Positions 45,831 to 54,333 of a stretch of 64,000 bases of DNA are shown one piece after another. Below the pieces are notes generated by a model, which was not told the origin of the DNA, did no database searches, and saw nothing but the letters and a program-made list of their open reading frames with translations. This DNA is from an uncultured Clostridia bacterium (GTDB lineage Bacteria; Bacillota; Clostridia; Oscillospirales; Ruminococcaceae). The stretch is from positions 21,907-85,906 of the forward strand of contig CANRFM010000009.1 in assembly GCA_947629905.1 (NCBI GenBank), written 5' to 3'. Within the stretch, counting starts at the first letter, position 1. Each line of letters starts with the position of its first letter. A program made the translations under genes and the position numbers.

Positions 45831-48212
45831 TCACTGTAATGTGACGATCGTCACACCGTCTTCGCCTTCCCCATACTGTCCGCTTCGGAACGATTTGACG
45901 TATTTCATCGTGCCAAGCCGCTGCTGAATGGCTTTCCGCAGCAGCCCGCTGCCCTTGCCGTGAATGATCGTGACAGTACCGATATGCGAAACGACTGCCC
46001 CGTCAATGAAGCGTTCCATTTCGCAAACGCCCTCATCGCAGGTATAGCCCCGGATGTCCAGTTCCATAGAGCCCTTGCGTTCTATCTTTGTGGAAACCTG
46101 ATTCCTTCTCTGTTTCTTGTTCCCCTCCTGTGTTTTTGTCTTGTCAAGCAGCCGCAGGCGGGAGATCTGTATTTTCATTTTCATCATGCCCATGTGTACG
46201 AAAATCTGGTCGCTGTCGTTCTGATCCGAGGAAACGACCGCTTCCTGTCCTAAATCGGGAATGAATACCTTGTCGCCCTTTTTCAGCGGGCGGGGGAGAA
46301 CATAGCTGCCGTTCTCATCCACCGAGCCAATGACAGGGTTTGCCGTTTTGTACATATCCCGCAGCTGCTGACCGCTGCCGCTTTTGGCAGCCGATACACG
46401 GGCAGAGAAGTCCGCCTTGTCCTTTTCCCGGCGCATCTGTTCCAGTTCGTCAAGCAGGGCATTGGACTGCGCCTTTGTGGATTCCACGATCCGGTTAGCC
46501 TGTGCGGCGGCACGTTCGAGGATCTCCTTTTCTTCCCGGGCAGCCGTGTCGTGTTTTTCCTGCCATTCTGCCCGGAATGCTTCCGCTTCCCGGCGCAGCC
46601 GTGCGGCTTCTTCCCGTTCCGTCTCCAGTGCCTTGCGGGTCTCCTCAAAGCGGGAAATGACCTGCTCAAAGTGCCTGTTCTCCTCAGAGATCAATGATTC
46701 TGCGTGTTTCAGAACGCTTTCCGGCATACCAAGCTGCCCGGAAATCGCAAAGGCATTCGACTTGCCCGGAGAACCAATGATCAGCCGGTAGGTGGGCTTG
46801 AGCGTCTCCGTGTTGAATTCGCAGGAGGCGTTGATGACATCCGGCGTGTCGGCAGCATAGAGTTTCAGTTCCTGATAATGGGTCGTCACCAGTAATTTTG
46901 CGCCGACCTGTTTCAGGTAGTCGATCACGGCGACTGCCAATGCCGCACCCTCTACCGGGTCAGTCCCCGAACCCAACTCATCGAGCAGGACAAGTGTGCT
47001 GTCATCGGCAGTGCGGAGGATCTCCACAACGTTCAGCGTATGCGCCGAGAAAGTCGAAAGGCTCTGCTCAATGCTCTGACTGTCACCGATATCGGCTAAA
47101 ATATGGCGGAACACGGAGATCCTGCTCCCGTCCGAGACGGGTATCAGCAGCCCGCACATTGTCATGGCGGTCAGCAGTCCGGCTGTCTTGAGGGCAACGG
47201 TCTTGCCGCCAGTATTCGGTCCGGTAATGATCAGGGCATTGTGCTCCTCGCCAATGGCAAAGCTGATCGGAACTGCCTTGTTCTGGTCAAGCAGGGGATG
47301 GCGGGCTTTTTTGAGGTCGAGGATGCCGTCATCGCTGACTACCGGGCGGATGGCTTTCAGGGAAGCCCCATAATTGGCTTTGGCAAAGTAATAATTCAGC
47401 TCCGCACAGGTCTCGTGAAGCCTTCTCAGCTGCGGCGCACGGCTGCCCACGGCGGCGCAGAGTTTTTGCAGGATGCGGTCGATCTCCTCCTGCTCCTTGC
47501 TTTCGAGCAGGCGGATGTCGTTGTTGGCTTCCACGATCTGCATCGGTTCGATGAAAATGGTCTGCCCCGTGGCAGAGGTGTCATGGATCAGCCCGGCTAC
47601 CTGACTGCGGTATTCTGCCCGCACCGGCAGCACAAATCGTCCGTCACGGAGCGTAACGGTATTATCCTGCAAATATTTCTGCATGGTCTTGTTTTTGACC
47701 ATATTGTCCAGCGTATCCCGCAGATGGGAACGGGAGCGCAGCAGTTTCCGGCGGATCTCCGCAAGGGTGGGGCTTGCGCTGTCGGCGATCTCATCCTCGG
47801 AAACAATGGAGCGTTCCAGCATCGTCAGCAGATCATCCTCCGGGACGATCAGCGAAAACAGGTAGTCCAGCGAGGTCGCCGTGTCGCTGCAATGCCCGTA
47901 CCACGCATACAAGCCCTGTACCTGCCGCAGCAGGTCGGCAACGTCAAGCAGATCCCGCAGCGAAAGCCTTGCACCGGAAGCGGCTCTTGTGACCCGGTTG
48001 CATATATCCTTGAATCCCGTAAACGGCGGTGTGCCGAACTGTATGGCAAGCTGCAAAGCATCATCCGCCTTGCCGATTTCCTGCTGTACCTGCGCAAGGT
48101 CGCTGCATGGTTTGGTTTCAAGCATCATGCGGCGGCTTGTTTCGTTGGAAGTAAATTCAGCGGCACGGGCAAGCACCTTGTCCAGTTCCAGTATCTTTTC
48201 AAATGTCTGCAT
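45831..48212 (-). CDS. mutS2: MutS2 ATPase with Smr domain
   Basis: A 793-residue MutS2-family protein that in Firmicutes acts on recombination intermediates and on stalled, collided ribosomes. Clamp helices fill the first ~300 residues; Walker A is ITGPNTGGKTVALKT (~330) and Walker B LVLLDELGSGTDP (~410); a long coiled coil at ~510-620 leads to a KOW-like region and the C-terminal Smr nuclease-type domain (DIRGYTCDEG, HGKGSGLLR). No mismatch-recognition domain is present, as expected. The start codon has no ribosome site of its own; see the leader features at 48237-48402. Confidence 0.95.
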   Translation of the reverse strand: MQTFEKILELDKVLARAAEFTSNETSRRMMLETKPCSDLAQVQQEIGKADDALQLAIQFGTPPFTGFKDICNRVTRAASGARLSLRDLLDVADLLRQVQGLYAWYGHCSDTATSLDYLFSLIVPEDDLLTMLERSIVSEDEIADSASPTLAEIRRKLLRSRSHLRDTLDNMVKNKTMQKYLQDNTVTLRDGRFVLPVRAEYRSQVAGLIHDTSATGQTIFIEPMQIVEANNDIRLLESKEQEEIDRILQKLCAAVGSRAPQLRRLHETCAELNYYFAKANYGASLKAIRPVVSDDGILDLKKARHPLLDQNKAVPISFAIGEEHNALIITGPNTGGKTVALKTAGLLTAMTMCGLLIPVSDGSRISVFRHILADIGDSQSIEQSLSTFSAHTLNVVEILRTADDSTLVLLDELGSGTDPVEGAALAVAVIDYLKQVGAKLLVTTHYQELKLYAADTPDVINASCEFNTETLKPTYRLIIGSPGKSNAFAISGQLGMPESVLKHAESLISEENRHFEQVISRFEETRKALETEREEAARLRREAEAFRAEWQEKHDTAAREEKEILERAAAQANRIVESTKAQSNALLDELEQMRREKDKADFSARVSAAKSGSGQQLRDMYKTANPVIGSVDENGSYVLPRPLKKGDKVFIPDLGQEAVVSSDQNDSDQIFVHMGMMKMKIQISRLRLLDKTKTQEGNKKQRRNQVSTKIERKGSMELDIRGYTCDEGVCEMERFIDGAVVSHIGTVTIIHGKGSGLLRKAIQQRLGTMKYVKSFRSGQYGEGEDGVTIVTLQ

Positions 48213-48236
48213 AGTATCTTGTATGAAATAGTTAGC

Positions 48237-48256
48237 CTAATTCATACTACTCCTTT
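48237..48256 (-). promoter_or_regulatory. Strong ribosome site with a two-codon leader ORF before mutS2
   Basis: On the minus strand AAAGGAG (48256-48250) is followed at normal distance by ATG AAT TAG (48245-48237), a Met-Asn-stop mini-ORF. The mutS2 ATG is 24 bases after this stop, with no Shine-Dalgarno sequence of its own. TAG is also in frame with mutS2, so no longer MutS2 start is possible. Confidence 0.55.
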
Positions 48257-48297
48257 CCCGGAATGTGATAGCTCTGTTTCTGTTTTGTATGTCTGGT

Positions 48298-48352
48298 CAG
48301 ATCTTTATATCCGGTGTTATTTCATGAAAGATCCATGTACCGGATCGATCTG
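48298..48352 (-). promoter_or_regulatory. Structured leader hairpin of mutS2
   Basis: CAGATC (48298-48303) pairs with GATCTG (48347-48352) and ATCCGG (48309-48314) pairs with CCGGAT (48340-48345), a two-part stem with an internal bulge in the ~120-base leader. No known riboswitch was recognised. Confidence 0.4.
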
Positions 48353-48372
48353 AACCTATTTATCCATTATGC

Positions 48373-48402
48373 ATTATATCATAGATCAGGTGAAAATTAC
48401 AA
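48373..48402 (-). promoter_or_regulatory. Probable mutS2 promoter
   Basis: On the minus strand TTGTAA (48402-48397), 18-bp spacer, TATAAT (48378-48373). The -10 is exact and the -35 moderate. It would leave a leader of about 150 bases. Confidence 0.5.
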
Positions 48403-48446
48403 TGTAAAATATCACCAAATTTGATATAGTAAATTTAGTGAAAGTG

Positions 48447-48484
48447 ACACCGCACAAAGCTGTCGGGCAGTCTTTGTGCGGTGT
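48447..48484 (-). terminator. Hairpin after the AlgX/AlgJ-like gene
   Basis: ACACCGCACAAAG (48447-48459) and CTTTGTGCGGTGT (48472-48484) are a perfect 13-bp stem with a 12-base loop, six bases after the stop of the gene at 48490. On the minus strand the following CACTTTCACTAAATTT is only moderately U-rich. Confidence 0.65.
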
Positions 48485-48489
48485 TGCCT

Positions 48490-49902
48490 TTATTGTATGG
48501 TGACTGCCCCAAGACTGCATCCGGTGCAGGTGCTTTCCGTCTGTACGGTCAGTGTCACCGCATAGCTTTGCGGTGTGAGGTCTGTCAGGGGAATGTACAG
48601 CGAATAGCCATTGTCCAGAATTTCCGATTCACCGAACTTTTTCGCTTCATAGCAGTGATAGGCAAGATAGGAATGTGATACGCCGTCCGCACCCGTGAGC
48701 GTGATGTAATAATCCGCAGCTTGTTCCGGCATTTCCGGAAAAGCAATGCTGCCGTAAAGCTGCAAAAATCTGCCGTTTTGCTCGCTGCACAGGGAAGCGC
48801 TACAAGTGTCCGCCGCCTGCGGAACAGTTTCCACAGCAGGCGCAGCGTGCAGGGGGGCTTCCTGCTGCAGCCATGCAAGATTTCGCTCCACAATTTCCAG
48901 TACGACAAGATCGGCAGGTGCCGTTTCGATCTGATAAAGCGGTTCCGGTCTTGCACGGGAATACGTTGCCGTCTGGAAATGTTCGGACAAGTAGGGAATG
49001 ATCGCTGCCCCGAAGGAATCCCGGAACATCAGCAGACTGCCCGTTCCGGTCGGGCATACTGTCCGGATGGAAATATCATCCGTATTCCGGTAGTGTCCCT
49101 GATAGGTATAGGTGAAGTCGATCGGATAGACCTGCTGCGCATCGAGCACACCGGAATCCGGGAACAGCATCCCCTGCAAGTCGCCGTTCCAGCTCATCTC
49201 GACAGACGGGGTCAGGTCGGCATAGGCTTCATAGGGAACACCGGCAGCTTCTAAAATCGTGCGGTAGCCGATGAGCGCACCGGTATTGTTCCAGTGGGTG
49301 TCCTGCTTGTGGTAGATCGGTTCTGCACTGTCTGCGGCAGCCTGCGTGAGGGCTTGTGACAGGTCAGCATAGGTGACGCTGCTTTCTGCTAAAAGTGCCT
49401 GCAACCGCTCTAAATTCCCATCCACACCGCTTTGCCGGTAATTATAGGGCATATACTGCGGGTAGACTGTGTTTTTGTTCGGGACAAGCGCTGTGATGAA
49501 TGTTCCGCCATGCTGTGTTACATAGTCCTGCATCATGGTAAGGTTGTAGACAATATTTTGCAGCCCTGCATCCGAAATGGTCGGATCACCGAGGAAATCA
49601 TGGACGGTCGGTGTATAGTAAAGCCAACCGTCTTTGCCGATGATGACATCTTCCTCCGCAGAGGTGTGAAGCAGTTCTGCCTGTAAATGCCCGTTCGCTG
49701 TGACAAGCGTATCATGGAAGCCGAAATGGTCGGAAACAAATGCCGTGAACTGCGTGTTCCAGTCCTTGTTGAAGCTGCCGTCTTCTGTGCGCAGCGGGGG
49801 GAGCTCTGTACGGTACTTCACAAGCATTGCACCCGGTACAACACAGGCAGCGACGAAAAGCACAATGTAGAGGAAATAAGCAATGTTTTGCGGTTTTTTC
49901 AT
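48490..49902 (-). CDS. AlgX/AlgJ-like SGNH acetyltransferase-associated protein
   Basis: A 470-residue protein with one N-terminal membrane helix (AYFLYIVLFVAACVVPGAML) and an extracytoplasmic SGNH-fold domain of the AlgX/AlgJ/DHHW type: IIGKDGWLYYT at ~88 and the Asp-His pair in YHKQDTHWNNTGA at ~195, with a serine motif in FRDSFGAAII at ~305. Such proteins take acetyl groups from an AlgI-type membrane partner and transfer them to exopolysaccharide. The C-terminal ~110 residues form another beta-rich region (TLTGADGVSHSYLAYH). The MBOAT gene is 10 bases upstream, so the two form one O-acetylation pair. The polysaccharide substrate is unknown. Confidence 0.85.
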   Translation of the reverse strand: MKKPQNIAYFLYIVLFVAACVVPGAMLVKYRTELPPLRTEDGSFNKDWNTQFTAFVSDHFGFHDTLVTANGHLQAELLHTSAEEDVIIGKDGWLYYTPTVHDFLGDPTISDAGLQNIVYNLTMMQDYVTQHGGTFITALVPNKNTVYPQYMPYNYRQSGVDGNLERLQALLAESSVTYADLSQALTQAAADSAEPIYHKQDTHWNNTGALIGYRTILEAAGVPYEAYADLTPSVEMSWNGDLQGMLFPDSGVLDAQQVYPIDFTYTYQGHYRNTDDISIRTVCPTGTGSLLMFRDSFGAAIIPYLSEHFQTATYSRARPEPLYQIETAPADLVVLEIVERNLAWLQQEAPLHAAPAVETVPQAADTCSASLCSEQNGRFLQLYGSIAFPEMPEQAADYYITLTGADGVSHSYLAYHCYEAKKFGESEILDNGYSLYIPLTDLTPQSYAVTLTVQTESTCTGCSLGAVTIQ

Positions 49903-49912
49903 AGCTGCCTCC

Positions 49913-51334
49913 TCAGAAATTCAAGTAGATGAACGGGCTGTAAACGCCGGACGACAGATACAGAAAACTCAACAGCAGCAGCCCGAAGCTGCCGGCGTAG
50001 CTCAATACCTGCACTGCCGGGGCAGTGCATTTCCGTTTCAGCCACGGCACGACCGGGAAGGAAAACAGGACCGCCAGCCCCGCTGTGAGCAGAAACAGCG
50101 GATTCAGTTCCCGGAGCAGCAGGGAGATCCCTACTTGCTTTGCGGCAGCATCGGCGATCCCGAAGCCGAACATAGTCCGCCAGAAGTGAAAGCCCTGTGC
50201 CAGTGTTTCTGCCCGGAAGATCGTGAAGCAAAGCACCACCGCCGCAAGCGTATACAAGCGGCAGACAAAGCGCAGTGCCGGGCGTTTCTGCATCCTGTCC
50301 ACAGGAATGATACCGCTGCCCTCGAGCATCAGAAGTGCACCGTTGAGCAGTCCCCACACAACAAATGTCGCCGCTGCACCGTGCCACAAGCCCGTGCAGA
50401 AGAACACGATCCACTTGTTGAGGAGCGTGCGGGGCTTTCCTTTCCGGTTGCCGCCGAGAGGGAAGTACAGGTATTCCTTGAACCAAGTGGAAACGGAAAT
50501 ATGCCACCTCCGCCAGAATTCTGTCATACTTGCCGAGGCATACGGGTAGTTGAAGTTTTCCTTGAACGTGAAGCCAAACATAGCCCCCAGTCCGATCGCC
50601 ATATCACTGTACCCGCTGAAATCAAAGTAGATCTGAAGCGTATAGCAGACCGCACCGAGCCATGCAAGGGGACAGATGAGCTTTTCTGCCGGGAGTGCAA
50701 AAATATGGTCGGCTGCCACGCTCACCACATCGGCGATCAGCAGCTTTTTGGACAGTCCGACAATGAACCGCCGGATACCGCCTGCGATCTGTTCCGGGCG
50801 CAGGGGACGGCTGGCAAGCTGCGCTTCGATGTCCTTGTACTTGACGATCGGTCCTGCGATCAGCTGCGGAAAGAATGTGATATACAGCAGCAGCCGTGCA
50901 GGATTTTTCTGCACCGCAATGTCTCCCCGGTAGGCATCGATGACATAGGACATTGCCTGAAAGGTAAAGAACGAAATGCCGATGGGCAGCGGAATTTCCG
51001 GGACGGGCAGGGCAATGCCGGGCAGCAGGTTCAGGGTCTCCACAAAGAAACCTGCATATTTATAGATCCCAAGCAGCCCCAGATTCCAGAGAATTGCCAG
51101 AACAAGCCCTGTTTTCCGCAGTGCCGGTTTGCCGTTCATGCACAGTCCCAGCAGATAGTTGCAGAAAATGGACAAAAGCATCAGGAAAACGACAAACGGT
51201 TCGCCGAACGCATAGAACAGAATACTTACCACGATCAGCAGGGCATTGCGCACATGCCGTTCCGGGATCAGGCAGTACAGCCCGAATACCACCGGCAGAA
51301 AGACAAACAGAAATACGGTACTGCTGAATACCAT
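49913..51334 (-). CDS. MBOAT O-acyltransferase, AlgI/DltB-like
   Basis: A 473-residue polytopic membrane protein with about eleven spans. Family motifs are SYVIDAYRGDI (~110), FWRRWHISVSTWFKEYLYFPLGG (~280) and the catalytic His in GLWHGAAATF (~320). AlgI-type proteins move acetyl groups across the membrane to a partner such as the adjacent AlgX/AlgJ-like protein. Start ATG 51334 (MVFSSTVFLFVFLPV) is the family start; the open frame above it contains the hairpin at 51357-51386. Alginate itself is not expected in this organism; wall or capsule glycan O-acetylation is more likely. Confidence 0.92.
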   Translation of the reverse strand: MVFSSTVFLFVFLPVVFGLYCLIPERHVRNALLIVVSILFYAFGEPFVVFLMLLSIFCNYLLGLCMNGKPALRKTGLVLAILWNLGLLGIYKYAGFFVETLNLLPGIALPVPEIPLPIGISFFTFQAMSYVIDAYRGDIAVQKNPARLLLYITFFPQLIAGPIVKYKDIEAQLASRPLRPEQIAGGIRRFIVGLSKKLLIADVVSVAADHIFALPAEKLICPLAWLGAVCYTLQIYFDFSGYSDMAIGLGAMFGFTFKENFNYPYASASMTEFWRRWHISVSTWFKEYLYFPLGGNRKGKPRTLLNKWIVFFCTGLWHGAAATFVVWGLLNGALLMLEGSGIIPVDRMQKRPALRFVCRLYTLAAVVLCFTIFRAETLAQGFHFWRTMFGFGIADAAAKQVGISLLLRELNPLFLLTAGLAVLFSFPVVPWLKRKCTAPAVQVLSYAGSFGLLLLSFLYLSSGVYSPFIYLNF

Positions 51335-51356
51335 AGCATACTTCCTTTCACAGAAA

Positions 51357-51386
51357 CTGCGGAATACCGCTTCCGGCATTCCGCAG
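51357..51386 (-). terminator. Intercistronic hairpin, partial terminator or attenuator
   Basis: CTGCGGAATACC and GGCATTCCGCAG pair through 12 bp with one G-U pair, loop of six. On the minus strand it is followed by TTTCTG only, so read-through into the MBOAT gene is likely. It lies in the 59-base gap between the lipoprotein and MBOAT genes. Confidence 0.5.
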
Positions 51387-51393
51387 CAGGCTA

Positions 51394-52155
51394 TTATAGA
51401 TCCTTATTGTAGCTGATGTAATTGACAACACCGTCCATGATCGTGAAACGCAAATTGCAGTCGTCACCATAGGTGTAGACATAGTCATTGCCTTCTGTGG
51501 TGTAACTTGTCCCGTAAGCAGCCGTGACCGCATCTGCTGTAGAACCGATGGTGATGCCTTTGGGTGTGGATGCACCGGCTCCGGTGATGTCAATACCAGT
51601 TGTCATATAATTTTCATTTTCATTCCAGACATAGACAATGAAATCAGTGTAAATATATCGGATATCTTCACCGTTCCCGTAGCAGCTTGGTGCGGATTCG
51701 TTGGATAATGCCGGAACAGCTGCAACAAATGCCGAGGCGTTATCCCCGATCGTGATAGAAGCACCGTTATACTGGAATGTCAGATCACTGACAGACTCAT
51801 TCGGTGTAGGTGTTTGCGGTGTGGGTGTGACGGGAACAGGGTCTTGCGGTGTTGGTGTAACAGGTGCTGCAGGCTGCTGTGCCGGGGTATCGGCAGGTGC
51901 AGCTGCCTGTGTTTCGGCAGCGGTGGTTTCCGTTTCCGCAGCGGTTTCCTCTGTCGCAGCTTCTGTTTCCGTTTCCGCTTCGGTTTCTGCTTCTGTCTCC
52001 GTTTCTGCCTCTGTTTCTGTCTCCGTCTCCTGCTGTTCTGTCATAGCCTCTGTGGTCTGTGTTTCCATCGTTTCCGGGGTCTTTCCGCAGCCAGTCACAG
52101 CCGGGAGCAGTGCCAGACACAGAATCGACACGAGCATTTTTTTATCCATACGCAT
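51394..52155 (-). CDS. Lipoprotein with acidic Glu/Thr linker and BLIP-like C-terminal domain
   Basis: A 253-residue lipoprotein with lipobox VTGC (Cys23). Residues ~30-85 are a low-complexity run of ETETEAE-type repeats; ~85-120 is Pro/Thr-rich. The last ~130 residues form a domain with two similar halves, each with an ITIG...A..AV pattern (ITIGDNASAFVAAV and GITIGSTADAVTAAYG), reminiscent of the repeat fold of BLIP/SmpA-type proteins. The fold call is by pattern only. Start 52155 follows AAAGGAG by seven bases. It is 12 bases after the dockerin/transglutaminase gene, so the two are co-transcribed. Function unknown; a surface-anchored binding protein is plausible. Confidence 0.8.
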   Translation of the reverse strand: MRMDKKMLVSILCLALLPAVTGCGKTPETMETQTTEAMTEQQETETETEAETETEAETEAETETEAATEETAAETETTAAETQAAAPADTPAQQPAAPVTPTPQDPVPVTPTPQTPTPNESVSDLTFQYNGASITIGDNASAFVAAVPALSNESAPSCYGNGEDIRYIYTDFIVYVWNENENYMTTGIDITGAGASTPKGITIGSTADAVTAAYGTSYTTEGNDYVYTYGDDCNLRFTIMDGVVNYISYNKDL

Positions 52156-52167
52156 AACTTTTCTCCT

Positions 52168-54141
52168 TTACGAATAGGTCGGTGTGACATAGCCCAAAAA
52201 CCGGTAATTTCCGGCGGCAATGATACGATTCCAGCTGTAGGCATTGTAGCCGTTGGTACAGTCGTAGTTGACCCAGCTGCCATTGATGAGAACCTGATTC
52301 CAGTAATGGTCGCCGGAATTGTGGGTAGAATGTACGATGCGGCACGTATAGCCTGCTTCTTGTAACAGGAAGTCCATTTTGGCAGCCATATAATAGCAGA
52401 CAGTATAATAATGCGTCATGGCATAGTCTACATGATAGAGCCACGATTTCGCCTCGATCTGTGCGAGTGTCTTGGTCGCTTCCATATATTTGTAGCGATT
52501 GGTCGAACGCATATAAGAGAAGATCTGTGCCACGGACTTTCCGTTGGTGTTGAAAATATTCTGTGCCCGCTGCTTGTTGATGCTGTACAGTTCGGAGGCT
52601 GCTGTTCCGTCTGCATTGAGCCAGATGTTTTCGACAAAGGCACTCGAAACCATTGCGCCGTCTGTTCCCAGATAGTATCGTTTTTCGCCGATAGTCTGCC
52701 ATCCGGTCAGCATACTGCCGTCTTCGGGGCTGAAATAATACCGCTTTTCGGCAATATCCTGCCAGCCGGTGCAGCGGATGCCGTCTGTGCCAAAGTAGTA
52801 GGTCTTATCCCCGATCACCTGCAGCCCGGTCAGCAGTTTGCCTGTTTCGTCCAGATAATAGGTCTGCTGTTCGATAGTCTGCCATCCGGTCAGCATACTG
52901 CCGTCTTCGGGGCTGAAATAATAGCGGATTCCGGAAATATTCTGCCATCCGGTGCAGCGTACGCCGTCTGTACCGAGGTAGTAGGTCTTATCCCCGATCA
53001 CCTGCAGCCCGGTCAGCAGCTTGCCTGTTTCGTCAAAATAATAGGTCTGCTGTGCAATGTCCTGCCATCCGGTCACCATACTGTGATCATCAGGCTGGAA
53101 ATAATAGGTGCTGTCCCCGATCGTCTGCCAGCCGTCGCAAAGGATACCATCCGCATCCAAAAAGTAGGTTTTGTCATCTGCTTCTGTCAGACCTGTCCGG
53201 CGAACACCGTCCTCACCAAGATAATATGTATGGTCTCCCAAGGACAGCCATCCGGTCTGCATGGCTCCGGTTTCGTCAAAATAATAGGTACTGTCCTCCA
53301 GTGTCAGCCATGTATTCTGGGTCAGAACAGCAGTTCTCATGTCAAAATAATAGCTTGTACCCTCCAGAGTCAGCCAGCCTTTTTGCGGTGTGCCTGTTTC
53401 TCCGAGGTAAAGTTTTCCGTCCTCCGTGTCCACCCATGTGTTGGTTACTTTGCGGCCGTCTTCATCCAACAGGTAACGATTTCCGGAAACGGTGATCCAG
53501 CAGTCTTTCTGTATCACGGCATTTTCATCGGAATAATAGGTTTCCCCATTGACACTGAACCAGCCGGTTGCAAGCCGGTACTTGCTGTTGGCATAATAGG
53601 AAAGACCGGTTTCCGCATCATAGATAAATCCTCTTTGGAGAATGCCGTTTTCATCCGCATAGTACCATGTAAATCCGAGCGGTCTTGCCTCGCTGTCCAT
53701 AAAACGATTGGCAATGTACTCCAATATCAGGCTGCAATCGGCCACATCTATGGCATTGTCACTATTCACGTCTGAAATACTTTCAATATGTGCAACATCC
53801 GGCGCATCTATACCCAGAACCTCAGACCATACTTCTTCTGCCGAATCGCTGAATGAAAAACGGGCGATACCACTCAGCAACAGGGATACATCTTCTATGT
53901 TAGTCACACCGTTTTCGTTGATGTCGCCGAGTGCATAGGCAGGTGCCAGACTGAATTTTCCGGTCACCCTTTCCCCGTCATTGTAGTAGGAATAGCTGTT
54001 TGTGTAATTTTTGGTCAGTTCCGGGGTGTCCTCATACAAATAATCTGCATTTTCTGCATGGAGCGTCAGCCCCTGTACAGCTGCCGGGCAGAGCAGAACT
54101 GCCGCCGCTGCTGTAAGACATTTTTTCATGGAAAACTTCAT
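52168..54141 (-). CDS. Secreted dockerin - wall-binding repeats - transglutaminase-like protein
   Basis: A 657-residue exported protein. Signal peptide ~1-29; dockerin at ~70-150 with Ca-binding segments GDINENGVTNIEDVSLLL and SDVNSDNAIDVADCSLIL; about 17 repeats of ~20 residues at ~155-500 of the cell-wall/glucan-binding type (pattern GW...Y.Y...G), rich in Trp and Tyr; then a C-terminal transglutaminase-like domain with Cys in TVCYYMAAK (~580), His in SGDHYWNQ (~612) and Asp in NYDCTNGY (~626). The start is ATG 54141, after AAAGGT; ATG 54129 is possible. It heads the cluster with the lipoprotein, MBOAT and AlgX-like genes. Cross-linking or processing of a surface partner is plausible, substrate unknown. 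Confidence 0.85.
   Translation of the reverse strand: MKFSMKKCLTAAAAVLLCPAAVQGLTLHAENADYLYEDTPELTKNYTNSYSYYNDGERVTGKFSLAPAYALGDINENGVTNIEDVSLLLSGIARFSFSDSAEEVWSEVLGIDAPDVAHIESISDVNSDNAIDVADCSLILEYIANRFMDSEARPLGFTWYYADENGILQRGFIYDAETGLSYYANSKYRLATGWFSVNGETYYSDENAVIQKDCWITVSGNRYLLDEDGRKVTNTWVDTEDGKLYLGETGTPQKGWLTLEGTSYYFDMRTAVLTQNTWLTLEDSTYYFDETGAMQTGWLSLGDHTYYLGEDGVRRTGLTEADDKTYFLDADGILCDGWQTIGDSTYYFQPDDHSMVTGWQDIAQQTYYFDETGKLLTGLQVIGDKTYYLGTDGVRCTGWQNISGIRYYFSPEDGSMLTGWQTIEQQTYYLDETGKLLTGLQVIGDKTYYFGTDGIRCTGWQDIAEKRYYFSPEDGSMLTGWQTIGEKRYYLGTDGAMVSSAFVENIWLNADGTAASELYSINKQRAQNIFNTNGKSVAQIFSYMRSTNRYKYMEATKTLAQIEAKSWLYHVDYAMTHYYTVCYYMAAKMDFLLQEAGYTCRIVHSTHNSGDHYWNQVLINGSWVNYDCTNGYNAYSWNRIIAAGNYRFLGYVTPTYS
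52696..53244 (-). repeat. Tandem 183-bp coding repeats in the wall-binding region
   Basis: The same sequence returns every 183 bp (61 residues, three wall repeats): units begin at 52696, 52879 and 53062. The first two are about 88 percent identical by eye, with long identical stretches such as GATCACCTGCAGCCCGGTCA at 52813 and 52996; the third is diverged. This shows recent duplication inside the gene. Confidence 0.8.
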
Positions 54142-54295
54142 ACAAATGACCTTTCTGAAGCAGTACCAAGCCGGAAATGTGCCGTCCCGGTACATTCTTG
54201 TCACTTATGCAGAGATTTAACAAACCTTATCTATTATACCATAGTATCCTACAAAAGTCAAGTACTGTTTGACATATAAAATGGCATAAAACGAC

Positions 54296-54328
54296 AAAAT
54301 GCACCGAAATGGGTAATCGGTGCATTTT
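54296..54328 (-). terminator. Terminator of the XRE pair
   Basis: AAAATGCACCGA (54296-54307) and TCGGTGCATTTT (54317-54328) are perfect 12-bp arms with a 9-base loop. On the minus strand the A/T ends supply the U-run (TTTTGTCGTTTT), six bases after the stop at 54334. Confidence 0.8.
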
Positions 54329-54333
54329 GGATG

